Source of the DNA: Erythrobacter sp047872805
Lineage (GTDB): Bacteria; Pseudomonadota; Alphaproteobacteria; Sphingomonadales; Sphingomonadaceae
Length of the DNA: 64,000 bases
Direction of reading: 5' to 3'
NCBI RefSeq assembly: GCF_047872805.1
Contig: NZ_JBLQUK010000005.1
Coordinates: 133,397 to 197,396 of the forward strand
The translations under genes and the position numbers were made by a program. Below are positions 8,616 through 17,140 of this stretch, piece by piece; position 1 is the first letter of the stretch; every line of letters begins with the position of its first letter. Below the pieces are notes generated by a model. The model saw only the letters and a list, made by a program, of their open reading frames with translations. It was not told the DNA's origin and did no database searches.

Positions 8616-11600
8616 ATGCACGCAGGCCTCGATTCGACTGTCTTCAACAACCGCTTTCACATCGACGATGCGGCATTCGCCATAGGTGAACCCTTCTTTT
8701 TGTTGGCCGCGAGTGAACAGGGTATCGCTGCCACCTCAACGGCGACTGCGGCCGAAGCGGCGAGCGTTGAAACTGTCTTCGAAGAAGGCTTTGAAACCGA
8801 CGGCAACGGCACGCGCTACACCACATCGACCGCCGAGTTCACCGATTTGTCGGGCGATTTCTTCACCCGCACCGATGGCAGCAACATTGGCAGCTTTTAT
8901 TCGGTTACCGGTTTTGGCGGTTCGTTTTATTTTGCCGGGATGGACCTCGACGGTGAGGGCGCAGCCAGCACGCAAACCATCACTTTTGCCGACCTCGACA
9001 TTTCCGGTCTTACTGATCTGCAATTCTCAATCGATGTCGCGGAAGACGATGACGGCACGAATCAGGACTGGGACGCCGACACTGCGCTCATCATCGAATA
9101 CCAGATCGACGGCGGCGGTTTCCAGAACTTGCTAGCATTTGAGGCGATTGGCGGAACCAACACCGAACCGGCGCAGGACACAGATTTCGATGGGGTCGGT
9201 GATGGCGCGACGCTGACCAGCGTCTTTGCGAATTTCAGCGCGGCAATTGCCGGAACCGGATCTAATCTCGACATCCGCATCACTTTCGCGGTGATGGATG
9301 CAGGCGATGAAGACGCAGCGATCGACAATATCGTCGTAACCGGGACAGCCGAGGCCGCCCCGCCGGTGATCTTCATCAATGAATTTCATTATGACAATGT
9401 CAGCACCGACACTGGCGAATTTGTCGAAGTTGCTGGCACCGCCGGGCTTGACCTAACGGGTTACAGCGTTGTCCTCTATAATGGATCGAATGGCACTGTT
9501 TACGACACAATCACGCTGTCCGGAACAATCGACGATGAAGGCAGCGGTTTTGGCGCGCTGAGCTTCGCGCGTGCAGGCATCCAGAACGGGGGGCCTGATG
9601 GTTTGGCACTGGTCGATCCGATGGGCACTGTCCTGCAATTCCTGTCCTACGAAGGCACTTTCACCGCCGTGGGCGGCGCGGCTGATGGACTGACCAGCAC
9701 CGACGTGGGCGTCGAGGAAACAAGCAGCACCGAGGCAGGGTTCTCGCTTCAACTCACCGGCACGGGCACGGCTCCGATTGACTTCGCCTGGACCGGCCCA
9801 GCGGATGACAGCCCCGGCGACCTAAATGCAGGTCAGTCATTTGGTGCTGCTCCACCTCCTCCGCCGCCGCCACCACCACCTCCTCCGCCACCGCCGCCGC
9901 CACCATCAGGCGGCCCGGCCGAAGTGTTCATCAACGAAATTCACTATGACAACGCCAACACCGATACGGGCGAAGCGGTCGAAATTGCCGGCCCCGCCGG
10001 GACCGATCTGACCGGCTGGCAGCTGGCATTTTACAACGGCAATGGCGGGAGTGTTTACAATAGTCTGACGCTGAACGGCGTGATTCTGCCAGATCAGGAT
10101 GATGGGTACGGCACGCTGGGGTTCACCATTCCGGGTCTGCAGAACGGCTCACCCGATGGCATTGCGTTGGTCGATCCCATGGGCAATGTGGTGCAGTTTC
10201 TCTCCTATGAAGGTACACTGACCGCCACCGATGGCCCCGCAGCGGGCCTGACGAGCGAAGACATTGGCGTCGCTGAAGATGGCAGCACACCAGCCGGCTT
10301 CTCGCTCCAACTGACCGGCACCGGTACTTTCTACGACGATTTCACATGGGAAACGCCGCGCGATGACAATTTCGGCGACGTCAACACAGGGCAGGATTTT
10401 GTTGCCGCCAATCCTAATGGAACGTTGTTTATCCAAGACGCCCAAGTCGTCGAAGGCGACAGCGGCTTCAGCAACCTGACCTTCAACATTTTCCGTGCGG
10501 GCGGAACGCAAGGGGAAATTACCGTCGATTTCGACACCGTCTTTACGGGCGGATTTGGTGCCGCTGCCCCGTCCGATTGGGCCGGACAAATCGGCACAAA
10601 CGTGACATTTGCCGATGGCGAAAGCTTCAAGACGGTCAGCATCGTAATTGCCGGCGATACTGAGGGTGAGCCCGACGAAACTCTCGAAATCCGGCTCAGC
10701 AGCCCCACCGGCGGGGCTACGATTGGCGACGGTGTGGCGATTGGCACTATCCTCAACGACGACGCGGTGACGCTTCAGATTGGCGAGATTCAGGGCGCAG
10801 GCCACACCTCGATCTGGACCGGCAACGAAGTCACGACGACTGGTATCGTCTCCGCAATTGCTGCCAACGGCTTCTATTTGCAGGATGCCGACGGAGATGG
10901 AAACACGGCAACCTCTGACGGAATTTTCGTCTTTACCAACAGCGCCCCGACAGTGTCGCGCGGCGACGGGCTGACCGTTACCGGCACCGTTGGCGAATTC
11001 CTTCCGGGCGGCGATTCGTCAAACCTGACCATAACCCAACTTTCCAACGCTCTGATCTCTGTTGATAGCACAGGCAATGCCTTGCCCGCTGCAGCCCTGA
11101 TTGGCCCGGACGGCGTATCGCCCCCAACCGAAGTGATCGAGGACGACGACTTTACCAGTTTTGATCCGGCAACCGACGGCATCGATTTCTGGGAAAGCCT
11201 CGAAGGGATGCTGGTCACCATCCAGAACCCGGTGGCGGTCGATTCAACCAATGGCTTTGGAGAATTGTGGACGGCGGCAAGCGACGGCGAAGGCGGCTTG
11301 CTTGGCACCAATGTTGCGGCAAGTGGGCTGCTTGTGGTCGACGGCGGCGACGGCGGGCTTGGCGAATTTGACGCAGGCGCGGGTTCGGATTTCAACCCCG
11401 AACGCATCCAGATCGACAGCGCTGGCGAATTGAACGGCTCTGATTTCAGCATTCCCGATGTGACGCCGGGCACAAGGCTGAACGATGTCACAGGGGTGGT
11501 CGATTACGCTTTTGAAAACTTCCAGATCCGCCCGACCGAGGCGGTGACCGTGGCACAGGCCAGCACCAATATTGCCGAGATGACCACGCTGGTTCCAGGC

Positions 11601-13283
11601 GCTCAAAACCAATTGGCGCTGGCGACCTACAATGTCCTCAATCTCGACATCAATGATGCGGACGGCGACGATGACGTGGCCAATGGACAGCTGGCCCGAA
11701 TCGCATTCGACATCGGCGTAAACCTTGCCGCGCCCGATATCGTGGTGCTTCAGGAAATTCAGGACGACAGCGGCTCTGCGAATGACGGAACCATTTCGGC
11801 GCAGATGACTCTTCAGGCGCTTGCGCAGTCGATTTTTGAACAGTCCGGAGTGCAATATTCGGTGTTCGACAATCCCTTTGTCGAGGACGGCGCAGGCGGC
11901 GGCCAGCCGGGCGGGAACATCCGCGTGGCTTTCCTTTACCGCGGCGACCGGGTCGATCTGGATGAAGCATCGGTCTTCACCATCACCGATGACACTGGCG
12001 CGCTCGATGCAGCCTTTCAGGGATCGCGCGCACCGCTGGGCGGCAATTTCCGTTTCAATGGTGAGACCGTGACGGTGATCGGCAATCACTTCACATCAAA
12101 AATCGGATCAGACAGCAGTTTCAGTGCGGTTCAGCCGCCCGCCAATGCGGGGGCGCTGGCCCGCGCGGCGCAGGCCGCCGCCGTTAACGGCTTTATAGAT
12201 CAATTGATCGCTGCGGATGCCGATGCCAAAATCGCGGTGGCGGGTGATTTCAACGAATTCCAATTCGAAGAGCCGTTGCAGATTCTCACTGGGGATCTCG
12301 ATTTTGCCGGTGGCACAGTGTCGGAAGGCAGCGCGCCCGTTCTGGAAAACCTCACCTTCAAGCTCGACGCGAATGAGCGTTACAGCGTTCTGTTTCAAGG
12401 CAATGCGCAGGCGCTCGATCACATTCTGGCGACTTCAAACCTCGCTGCGGGCGCACAGGTCGATGCGGTCCACACCAACACGCCCGTTGGCAATCCTGCT
12501 TCGGACCATGACCCGATCCTTGCGCTGTTCACCGTGGGCGAATTGGTGAACAAAATTATCGGCACTGCAGGCAGCAACGACATCGAAGGGACCGAAGGCA
12601 ACGACAATGTTTCCGCTGGCAGCGGCAACGATGAAGTCAATGGCAATGGCGGCAACGATACCATTGCAGGCGGCTCTGGCTCCGACACGCTGTTCGGCGG
12701 GGTCGGCAACGATACGATCAACGGCGGTAGCGGCGATGATGTGATCGGCGGCGGCGACGGCGAAGACACGTTAACCGGCGGTTCGGGCCGCGACACATTC
12801 GTGGTCGAAGCCGGAAAGACCCAAACTGATGCCGATTTCATCACGGATTTCAGACCATTCGACCGGATTGCTCTGGCCGATGCCGAGGGCCGCGACATCA
12901 TTATCCGTCAGGCTGGTGCGGATACAGAAATCTTGGCTGACGGCGTGCTGGTGGTCACCTTGCTGGGCACGCGCGCCAACCGGGTGGTGAACAATGTCGA
13001 ATATGATGGCGACCCTGCATCGATCGATGCCCCTGCTGGACGGGGCCGGGGACCACGTTTCGACGAGTTCGACTTTGACAATTTTGGCAACGACGGCGAA
13101 CCGGGTCCGGTTCCGCAAACCATGATGCCCGCTCAATTTGCTGCGACACAGGTCAACATTGCAAGCGTGTTTGGCGAAGCCATCGCCGGTTCGGGAACGA
13201 TTGAGCTTGGCTCAGAAGCCCGCGAGTGGGGCGACAATCCGTGGATCATCCACAGCGCCCTTGGAACAGACTCTCTAGTCTGA
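8616..13283 (+). CDS. Secreted RTX-type extracellular endonuclease (ExeM/NucH-like)
   Basis: The 1555-residue protein has no Sec signal. Domains in order: a jelly-roll-like N-terminal domain (about 55-245); lamin-tail domain 1 (about 251-406, FINEFHYDN); an 18-proline hinge (413-430); lamin-tail domain 2 (about 434-595, FINEIHYDN); a Calx-beta domain (about 603-717); an OB-fold region of the ExeM type (about 719-982); an endonuclease/exonuclease/phosphatase domain (about 999-1306); and RTX repeats (about 1316-1398). The nuclease residues are all visible: TYNVLN, LQEI, GNHFTSK, GDFNE, LDHI and SDHDP. RTX repeats plus the neighbouring HlyD and ABC genes indicate type I secretion. Likely roles are extracellular DNA degradation, phosphate scavenging or biofilm turnover. 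Confidence 0.88.
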   Translation: MHAGLDSTVFNNRFHIDDAAFAIGEPFFLLAASEQGIAATSTATAAEAASVETVFEEGFETDGNGTRYTTSTAEFTDLSGDFFTRTDGSNIGSFYSVTGFGGSFYFAGMDLDGEGAASTQTITFADLDISGLTDLQFSIDVAEDDDGTNQDWDADTALIIEYQIDGGGFQNLLAFEAIGGTNTEPAQDTDFDGVGDGATLTSVFANFSAAIAGTGSNLDIRITFAVMDAGDEDAAIDNIVVTGTAEAAPPVIFINEFHYDNVSTDTGEFVEVAGTAGLDLTGYSVVLYNGSNGTVYDTITLSGTIDDEGSGFGALSFARAGIQNGGPDGLALVDPMGTVLQFLSYEGTFTAVGGAADGLTSTDVGVEETSSTEAGFSLQLTGTGTAPIDFAWTGPADDSPGDLNAGQSFGAAPPPPPPPPPPPPPPPPPPSGGPAEVFINEIHYDNANTDTGEAVEIAGPAGTDLTGWQLAFYNGNGGSVYNSLTLNGVILPDQDDGYGTLGFTIPGLQNGSPDGIALVDPMGNVVQFLSYEGTLTATDGPAAGLTSEDIGVAEDGSTPAGFSLQLTGTGTFYDDFTWETPRDDNFGDVNTGQDFVAANPNGTLFIQDAQVVEGDSGFSNLTFNIFRAGGTQGEITVDFDTVFTGGFGAAAPSDWAGQIGTNVTFADGESFKTVSIVIAGDTEGEPDETLEIRLSSPTGGATIGDGVAIGTILNDDAVTLQIGEIQGAGHTSIWTGNEVTTTGIVSAIAANGFYLQDADGDGNTATSDGIFVFTNSAPTVSRGDGLTVTGTVGEFLPGGDSSNLTITQLSNALISVDSTGNALPAAALIGPDGVSPPTEVIEDDDFTSFDPATDGIDFWESLEGMLVTIQNPVAVDSTNGFGELWTAASDGEGGLLGTNVAASGLLVVDGGDGGLGEFDAGAGSDFNPERIQIDSAGELNGSDFSIPDVTPGTRLNDVTGVVDYAFENFQIRPTEAVTVAQASTNIAEMTTLVPGAQNQLALATYNVLNLDINDADGDDDVANGQLARIAFDIGVNLAAPDIVVLQEIQDDSGSANDGTISAQMTLQALAQSIFEQSGVQYSVFDNPFVEDGAGGGQPGGNIRVAFLYRGDRVDLDEASVFTITDDTGALDAAFQGSRAPLGGNFRFNGETVTVIGNHFTSKIGSDSSFSAVQPPANAGALARAAQAAAVNGFIDQLIAADADAKIAVAGDFNEFQFEEPLQILTGDLDFAGGTVSEGSAPVLENLTFKLDANERYSVLFQGNAQALDHILATSNLAAGAQVDAVHTNTPVGNPASDHDPILALFTVGELVNKIIGTAGSNDIEGTEGNDNVSAGSGNDEVNGNGGNDTIAGGSGSDTLFGGVGNDTINGGSGDDVIGGGDGEDTLTGGSGRDTFVVEAGKTQTDADFITDFRPFDRIALADAEGRDIIIRQAGADTEILADGVLVVTLLGTRANRVVNNVEYDGDPASIDAPAGRGRGPRFDEFDFDNFGNDGEPGPVPQTMMPAQFAATQVNIASVFGEAIAGSGTIELGSEAREWGDNPWIIHSALGTDSLV
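9852..9905 (+). repeat. 18-codon polyproline tract in the RTX nuclease
   Basis: Eighteen consecutive proline codons (CCA, CCT and CCG mixed) join the two lamin-tail domains. Mixed codons argue against recent slippage expansion. A polyproline helix of this length would act as a stiff spacer. Confidence 0.95.
12561..12809 (+). repeat. RTX calcium-binding nonapeptide repeats
   Basis: About eight to nine GGxGxDxux-type nonapeptides, such as GGSGSDTLFGG and GGSGDDVIGGG, lie near the C-terminus of the nuclease. In this family they bind calcium after export and mark type I secretion substrates. About 150 further residues follow and should hold the uncleaved secretion signal. Confidence 0.9.
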
Positions 13284-13301
13284 TCCGCGGCATGCGACAG
13301 C

Positions 13302-13341
13302 AAAAGGGGGCGGCAAGGATCACTCTTGCCGCCCCTCTTTT
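13302..13341. terminator. Bidirectional intrinsic terminator
   Basis: A perfect 11-bp stem, GGGGCGGCAAG at 13307-13317 pairing with CTTGCCGCCCC at 13325-13335, has a 7-base loop. It is flanked by AAAA on the left and TCTTTT on the right. It lies between the convergent nuclease and HlyD genes and can end transcription from both. Confidence 0.85.
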
Positions 13342-13356
13342 GAATGCAACATTGGG

Positions 13357-14694
13357 CTAATTGCGAAAGGCGCGTTCGAATTGATCGCTCAGCGGCTTTA
13401 GCAGAAACGACAACATCGACCGGTTGCCGGTTTCAATAAACAGTTCAGCCGGCATGCCCGAAACGAGAGCCATCTCATCGGCAATCGCCTGATCCTCTGG
13501 GTTTAGCACCACGCGAACCCGGTATAGCCGCAGGCCGCTTGCCTGATCTGTGACGGGATCAGCAGAGACAAACGCGACCTTGCCCGAAAGTTCGGGTGTG
13601 GAGGCCTGATTGAATGCAGACAGCCGCAGCCGCGCCGCCTGCCCATCCTTGACCCGGTCAATGTCGCTGGGCAGCACCAATCCGTTGAACACCAGACGAT
13701 CATCGCGCGGCACAATTTCAAGAATGGTCTCGGCCGGACGGATCACCTCTCCGACCGCTCCGAACGCCAGTTTGTCGATAGTCCCAGCATAGGGCGCGCG
13801 GATCGCCGAACGGTCGAAAGTGTCCCCTGCACTCGCGCTGGCGACGCGCTGTTGGTTGATTGCTGCCTCGATCTGCGCGAGTTCTGCCCCAGCTTGCGCG
13901 CGTGCGGTCTGACCGATCTGGATACGCTGCTCCTGCGCCTGAGCAATTCCGGCGTTGGACTGCGCAATATTAGCTCTGAGCGCGCCAATCGACCCTTCGA
14001 GTTCGATCGCCTGCCGCTCCATCTCATTGAGCCGCCGGATGGTCACATAGCCTTGATCGAACATGTCGCGCAGCATGGCGAGTTCGGGTCCGATCAATTC
14101 CTGCTGCTGCCTCAGCGCGGAAATCTGCGCTTCATACCCGTCGATCTGGCGTCCAAGCTGGTTCACCCGTTCATCAAGCTGAATACGCAGGCTGGCGCGT
14201 TCAGAGCGGGAGATGCCAAAGCGGCGCTGTTCCGACGCGATAACGGCGCGCGCCTCGGCGCTGTCGTCCTGGATCAGTTCCGCCGGAAAGGTGATTGCTG
14301 CGCGCTCTTCGATTTCGGCCACCAGTCCAGCCCGCCGCGCCAACAATTGCGCGAGCGACAGCTCCGAAAATTCGGCGCTCAATTCGGTGACATTGCTGTC
14401 GAGCCGGATCAGCAGATCGCCGTCCTCAACCATATCACCATCGCGCACCAGAATTTCCGCGATCACCCCTCCGGTGGGGTGCGCAATTCGCTTGATCCGG
14501 CTTTCCGGTCCAACCTCGGCAGTGGCAATCACCGCACCACCAATCGGCACGAGAATGCCTCCGATCAGCACCATCAAAGCCAGCACCGCCGCAGCGATCA
14601 TCGAGGTCCGCATGCGCGATCTGACACGCGCGTCAAACTTGCTGGCTGCCGCTTCGACGTCCTGCGACAGCGGCATGGTGAGCAGCGCATTCAT
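13357..14694 (-). CDS. Type I secretion membrane-fusion protein, HlyD/PrtE family
   Basis: The 445-residue protein has one N-terminal membrane helix (about 30-57), a biotinyl-lipoyl-like half domain (VIAEILVRDGDMVEDGDLLIRLD), a long alpha-helical hairpin (about 120-290) and a C-terminal beta-domain of the HlyD family ending LFIETGNRSMLSFLLKPL. It bridges the inner-membrane ABC exporter and a TolC-type outer-membrane duct. Its start overlaps the stop of the ABC gene by four bases (ATGA). The RTX nuclease immediately beyond the terminator is the obvious cargo. No TolC gene is in this cluster, so the duct must be encoded elsewhere. Confidence 0.92.
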   Translation of the reverse strand: MNALLTMPLSQDVEAAASKFDARVRSRMRTSMIAAAVLALMVLIGGILVPIGGAVIATAEVGPESRIKRIAHPTGGVIAEILVRDGDMVEDGDLLIRLDSNVTELSAEFSELSLAQLLARRAGLVAEIEERAAITFPAELIQDDSAEARAVIASEQRRFGISRSERASLRIQLDERVNQLGRQIDGYEAQISALRQQQELIGPELAMLRDMFDQGYVTIRRLNEMERQAIELEGSIGALRANIAQSNAGIAQAQEQRIQIGQTARAQAGAELAQIEAAINQQRVASASAGDTFDRSAIRAPYAGTIDKLAFGAVGEVIRPAETILEIVPRDDRLVFNGLVLPSDIDRVKDGQAARLRLSAFNQASTPELSGKVAFVSADPVTDQASGLRLYRVRVVLNPEDQAIADEMALVSGMPAELFIETGNRSMLSFLLKPLSDQFERAFRN

Positions 14695-16442
14695 TGTGCC
14701 GCGCCTTCTTTGGCTGCGGTGACTTTATGCGTGTGGCGGATGGGGGTTGCCGCGTGTGGTGTTACCATTCGGGACAGCACCTCGTCACGCTCTCCAAATG
14801 CGGCCATCTTGCCGTCTTTCAGCACCAGCACCTTGTTGACCTGCCGCAGGGCGGAGGGACGATGCGCGACGAGCACTGCAATTGCCCCACGCTTTCGGCA
14901 GGCAGCAACCGCATGGTCAAGCGCGGCTTCCCCATCGGAATCGAGGTTGGAATTGGGCTCATCCAGAACCACCAGAAACGGATCGCCATACAGCGCGCGG
15001 GCCAGCCCGATGCGCTGGCGTTGCCCGGCCGATAATTGCACCCCGCCCGCGCCGATCCTAGTGTCATAGCCAGCGGAAAAGCCCAAAATCATCTCGTGCA
15101 CACCCGCCATTTGTGCCGCAGCGATCACCGCTTGCGATGGGTGCTCCGGGTCGAAGCGGGCGATATTCTGCGCAATGGTTCCATCAAACAATTCAGCGAT
15201 TTGTGGCAGGTACCCCAGATGGATACCCAGTGCATCGGGGTGCCATTGTTCAAGGCTCGCACCATCAAGCCGCACCGACCCATGGGCCGGCGGCCACAAT
15301 CCGACGAGAGCGCGTGCCAGCGTGGTCTTGCCCGCCGCGCTCGGACCGATAATTCCCAGCGCATCGCCTGCCATCAGGTCGAACTGGATCCCTTCGATGA
15401 CCGGCGCCTCCATACCTGGCGGGATAATGACAAGGCTTTCGAGGGTCAGCGATTGGCGCGGCGATGGCAGCTGCGTCGTCTGACCTTCGGCCCCTGGCAC
15501 GGCGGCGAAGACACGCTCCAGCCGCTGCCATCCCTGCCGCGCGGCGGTAAACGCGCCCCAATGGGCAATCGCCTGATCAATCGGAGCTAGCGCGCGGGCC
15601 GCCAGGATCGAGGCAGCGAACACAATCCCGCCGCTCGCTTCCCCTGCCAGATACAGCAGGGCACCGACGGTCAACACCAGACTTTGCAGGAACAGACGAA
15701 AGATTCGGCTGATGCCCGAAATCAGGCTCCCGCTGCGCGCCACCGCATCCTGAGCCATTCCCAGTTGAGTGTTGGCAGCGTGCCACTGATCAGCCATCCG
15801 CTGAGCCATCCCAAGCGTTCGGATCACCTCGACATGATGGCGAGTGTCGCCCGCCAACTTCGCCCGCAGCGCGCGCGCACGGCTGAGCGCTTCGCTCGGC
15901 CCGCTTGTCATGCGATCATTCAGGAAGGTGAGCGCAACCAAAATTAGCGCCCCCGCCAAAGCTGTCACGCCCAGCCACACATGCAGCACCATCAGCAGCG
16001 CGATGAACAGCAACAGCCAAGGCAGATCCATCAACGCGCCCGGTCCGGGCGAAGACAAGAAGCTCCTGATAGAGTCAAGATCGCGCATCGGTGTCAGGCC
16101 ATCGTCGCCTTCCTCACCCTTTTGCAGAGCCAACCAGGCAATTGCGCGGTGCACCTGACCAGTCACCCGCGCATCGAGCGAGGCCGCGACATCGCCCAAG
16201 ATGCGGATGCGCAATAGGTCAAACAGGCCCTGAAACACATAAACCACAACGATCATTGCCAGCAGGCCAAACAGCGTCGCCGTGCTACCGCTGGGCATCA
16301 CCGAATCGTAAATCAGCAACATGTAAATTGGCCCGCCAAGCAGCAGGACATTGATTATCGCACTGAGCCATCCGACTGTAATAAAAGCCGATTTCGACGC
16401 AGAAAGGGCCGCGCGCAAATCAGATGTCGGTTCGGATTTCAT
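14691..16442 (-). CDS. Type I secretion ABC exporter, PrtD-like permease/ATPase
   Basis: The fused exporter has five to six membrane helices (about 15-300) and a C-terminal ATPase with Walker A GPSAAGKTT, signature LSAGQRQRIGLARAL and Walker B FLVVLDEPNSNLD; the PNSNLD wording is typical of type I secretion exporters. No peptidase (C39) domain is present, as expected for RTX cargo with an uncleaved C-terminal signal. I prefer ATG 16442 (MKSEPTSDLRAAL, 583 residues). The frame is open to an ATG at 16505, but the extra 21 residues are Cys/Arg-rich and atypical. It is the first gene of the exporter-adaptor pair. Confidence 0.9.
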   Translation of the reverse strand: MKSEPTSDLRAALSASKSAFITVGWLSAIINVLLLGGPIYMLLIYDSVMPSGSTATLFGLLAMIVVVYVFQGLFDLLRIRILGDVAASLDARVTGQVHRAIAWLALQKGEEGDDGLTPMRDLDSIRSFLSSPGPGALMDLPWLLLFIALLMVLHVWLGVTALAGALILVALTFLNDRMTSGPSEALSRARALRAKLAGDTRHHVEVIRTLGMAQRMADQWHAANTQLGMAQDAVARSGSLISGISRIFRLFLQSLVLTVGALLYLAGEASGGIVFAASILAARALAPIDQAIAHWGAFTAARQGWQRLERVFAAVPGAEGQTTQLPSPRQSLTLESLVIIPPGMEAPVIEGIQFDLMAGDALGIIGPSAAGKTTLARALVGLWPPAHGSVRLDGASLEQWHPDALGIHLGYLPQIAELFDGTIAQNIARFDPEHPSQAVIAAAQMAGVHEMILGFSAGYDTRIGAGGVQLSAGQRQRIGLARALYGDPFLVVLDEPNSNLDSDGEAALDHAVAACRKRGAIAVLVAHRPSALRQVNKVLVLKDGKMAAFGERDEVLSRMVTPHAATPIRHTHKVTAAKEGAAQ

Positions 16443-16612
16443 AGTCAACCGGATTGCGCAGCATATGCGACAGGTTAAAGACTCCCAGCGAGCCGATGGC
16501 CGCATTCAGCGAGCGTCGCAGCGGCTAATCCGTTCGAATTAGCGGCAGCAGCTTACACCGAGTTACAAAATCGTTTTTTTGAAAGCTTTATCGGCTAAGG
16601 CTACGCGCAATC

Positions 16613-17140
16613 ATGTCCGACAAGCTGAACGACGCCCTTACCGAGAATCGCCAATTGCAGCGCATGGTCGCTTCGATGCGCGAAGCGTTGGAAGAAAAGG
16701 ATTATGAAAACCGGCGGAAATTGCAGGCTGCAATGGCTCAGGCGGCGGCTGAAATCGCGCAGTTGAAAGCGGCCGCGCAGGCACTGCGCGACGAATTGGA
16801 AATCAGGGCGCACGAAACCGGGAAGCAGCGTCAGGCCGCTCGCCAGGAAGCCGCTGCGGAAATCAAACTGCTCAAGGAAACCTGTCAGGCGCTGCGCGAC
16901 ACGCTGGACGACCACAAAGCCGAAGCGGCGCAAAGGGTGCAGGCCGAAAAGCAGACCGCCGCCGGAGAGACCGGACAATTGCGCCAGGCGGTCCAGACCC
17001 AGCGCGAAGAAATGGACAATATGCGTGCGCGGTTTGCCGAAGAACGACAGATGCTCGAACGCCAGCACCGAGACCGGCTGCGAGAGCTTACCCAAACGAT
17101 CCAGCACTTGCGCGAGAGCCTGACGGAGAGACAAACATGA
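16613..17140 (+). CDS. Cytoplasmic coiled-coil protein coupled to an adenylyl cyclase
   Basis: The 175-residue protein is almost wholly a heptad-patterned coiled coil rich in Ala, Gln, Glu and Arg, with no signal, membrane helix or Cys. Its stop overlaps the start of the cyclase gene as ATGA (17137-17140), so it is almost certainly co-translated with it. I recognise no family. A dimerising scaffold or regulator for the neighbouring GAF-PAS cyclase is plausible but unproven. Confidence 0.7.
   Translation: MSDKLNDALTENRQLQRMVASMREALEEKDYENRRKLQAAMAQAAAEIAQLKAAAQALRDELEIRAHETGKQRQAARQEAAAEIKLLKETCQALRDTLDDHKAEAAQRVQAEKQTAAGETGQLRQAVQTQREEMDNMRARFAEERQMLERQHRDRLRELTQTIQHLRESLTERQT

Noticed and set aside
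16443..16505. 21-residue N-terminal extension of the ABC exporter
   Set aside because: Cys/Arg-rich and unlike exporter N-termini; ATG 16442 gives the usual start, though the upstream ATG cannot be excluded.
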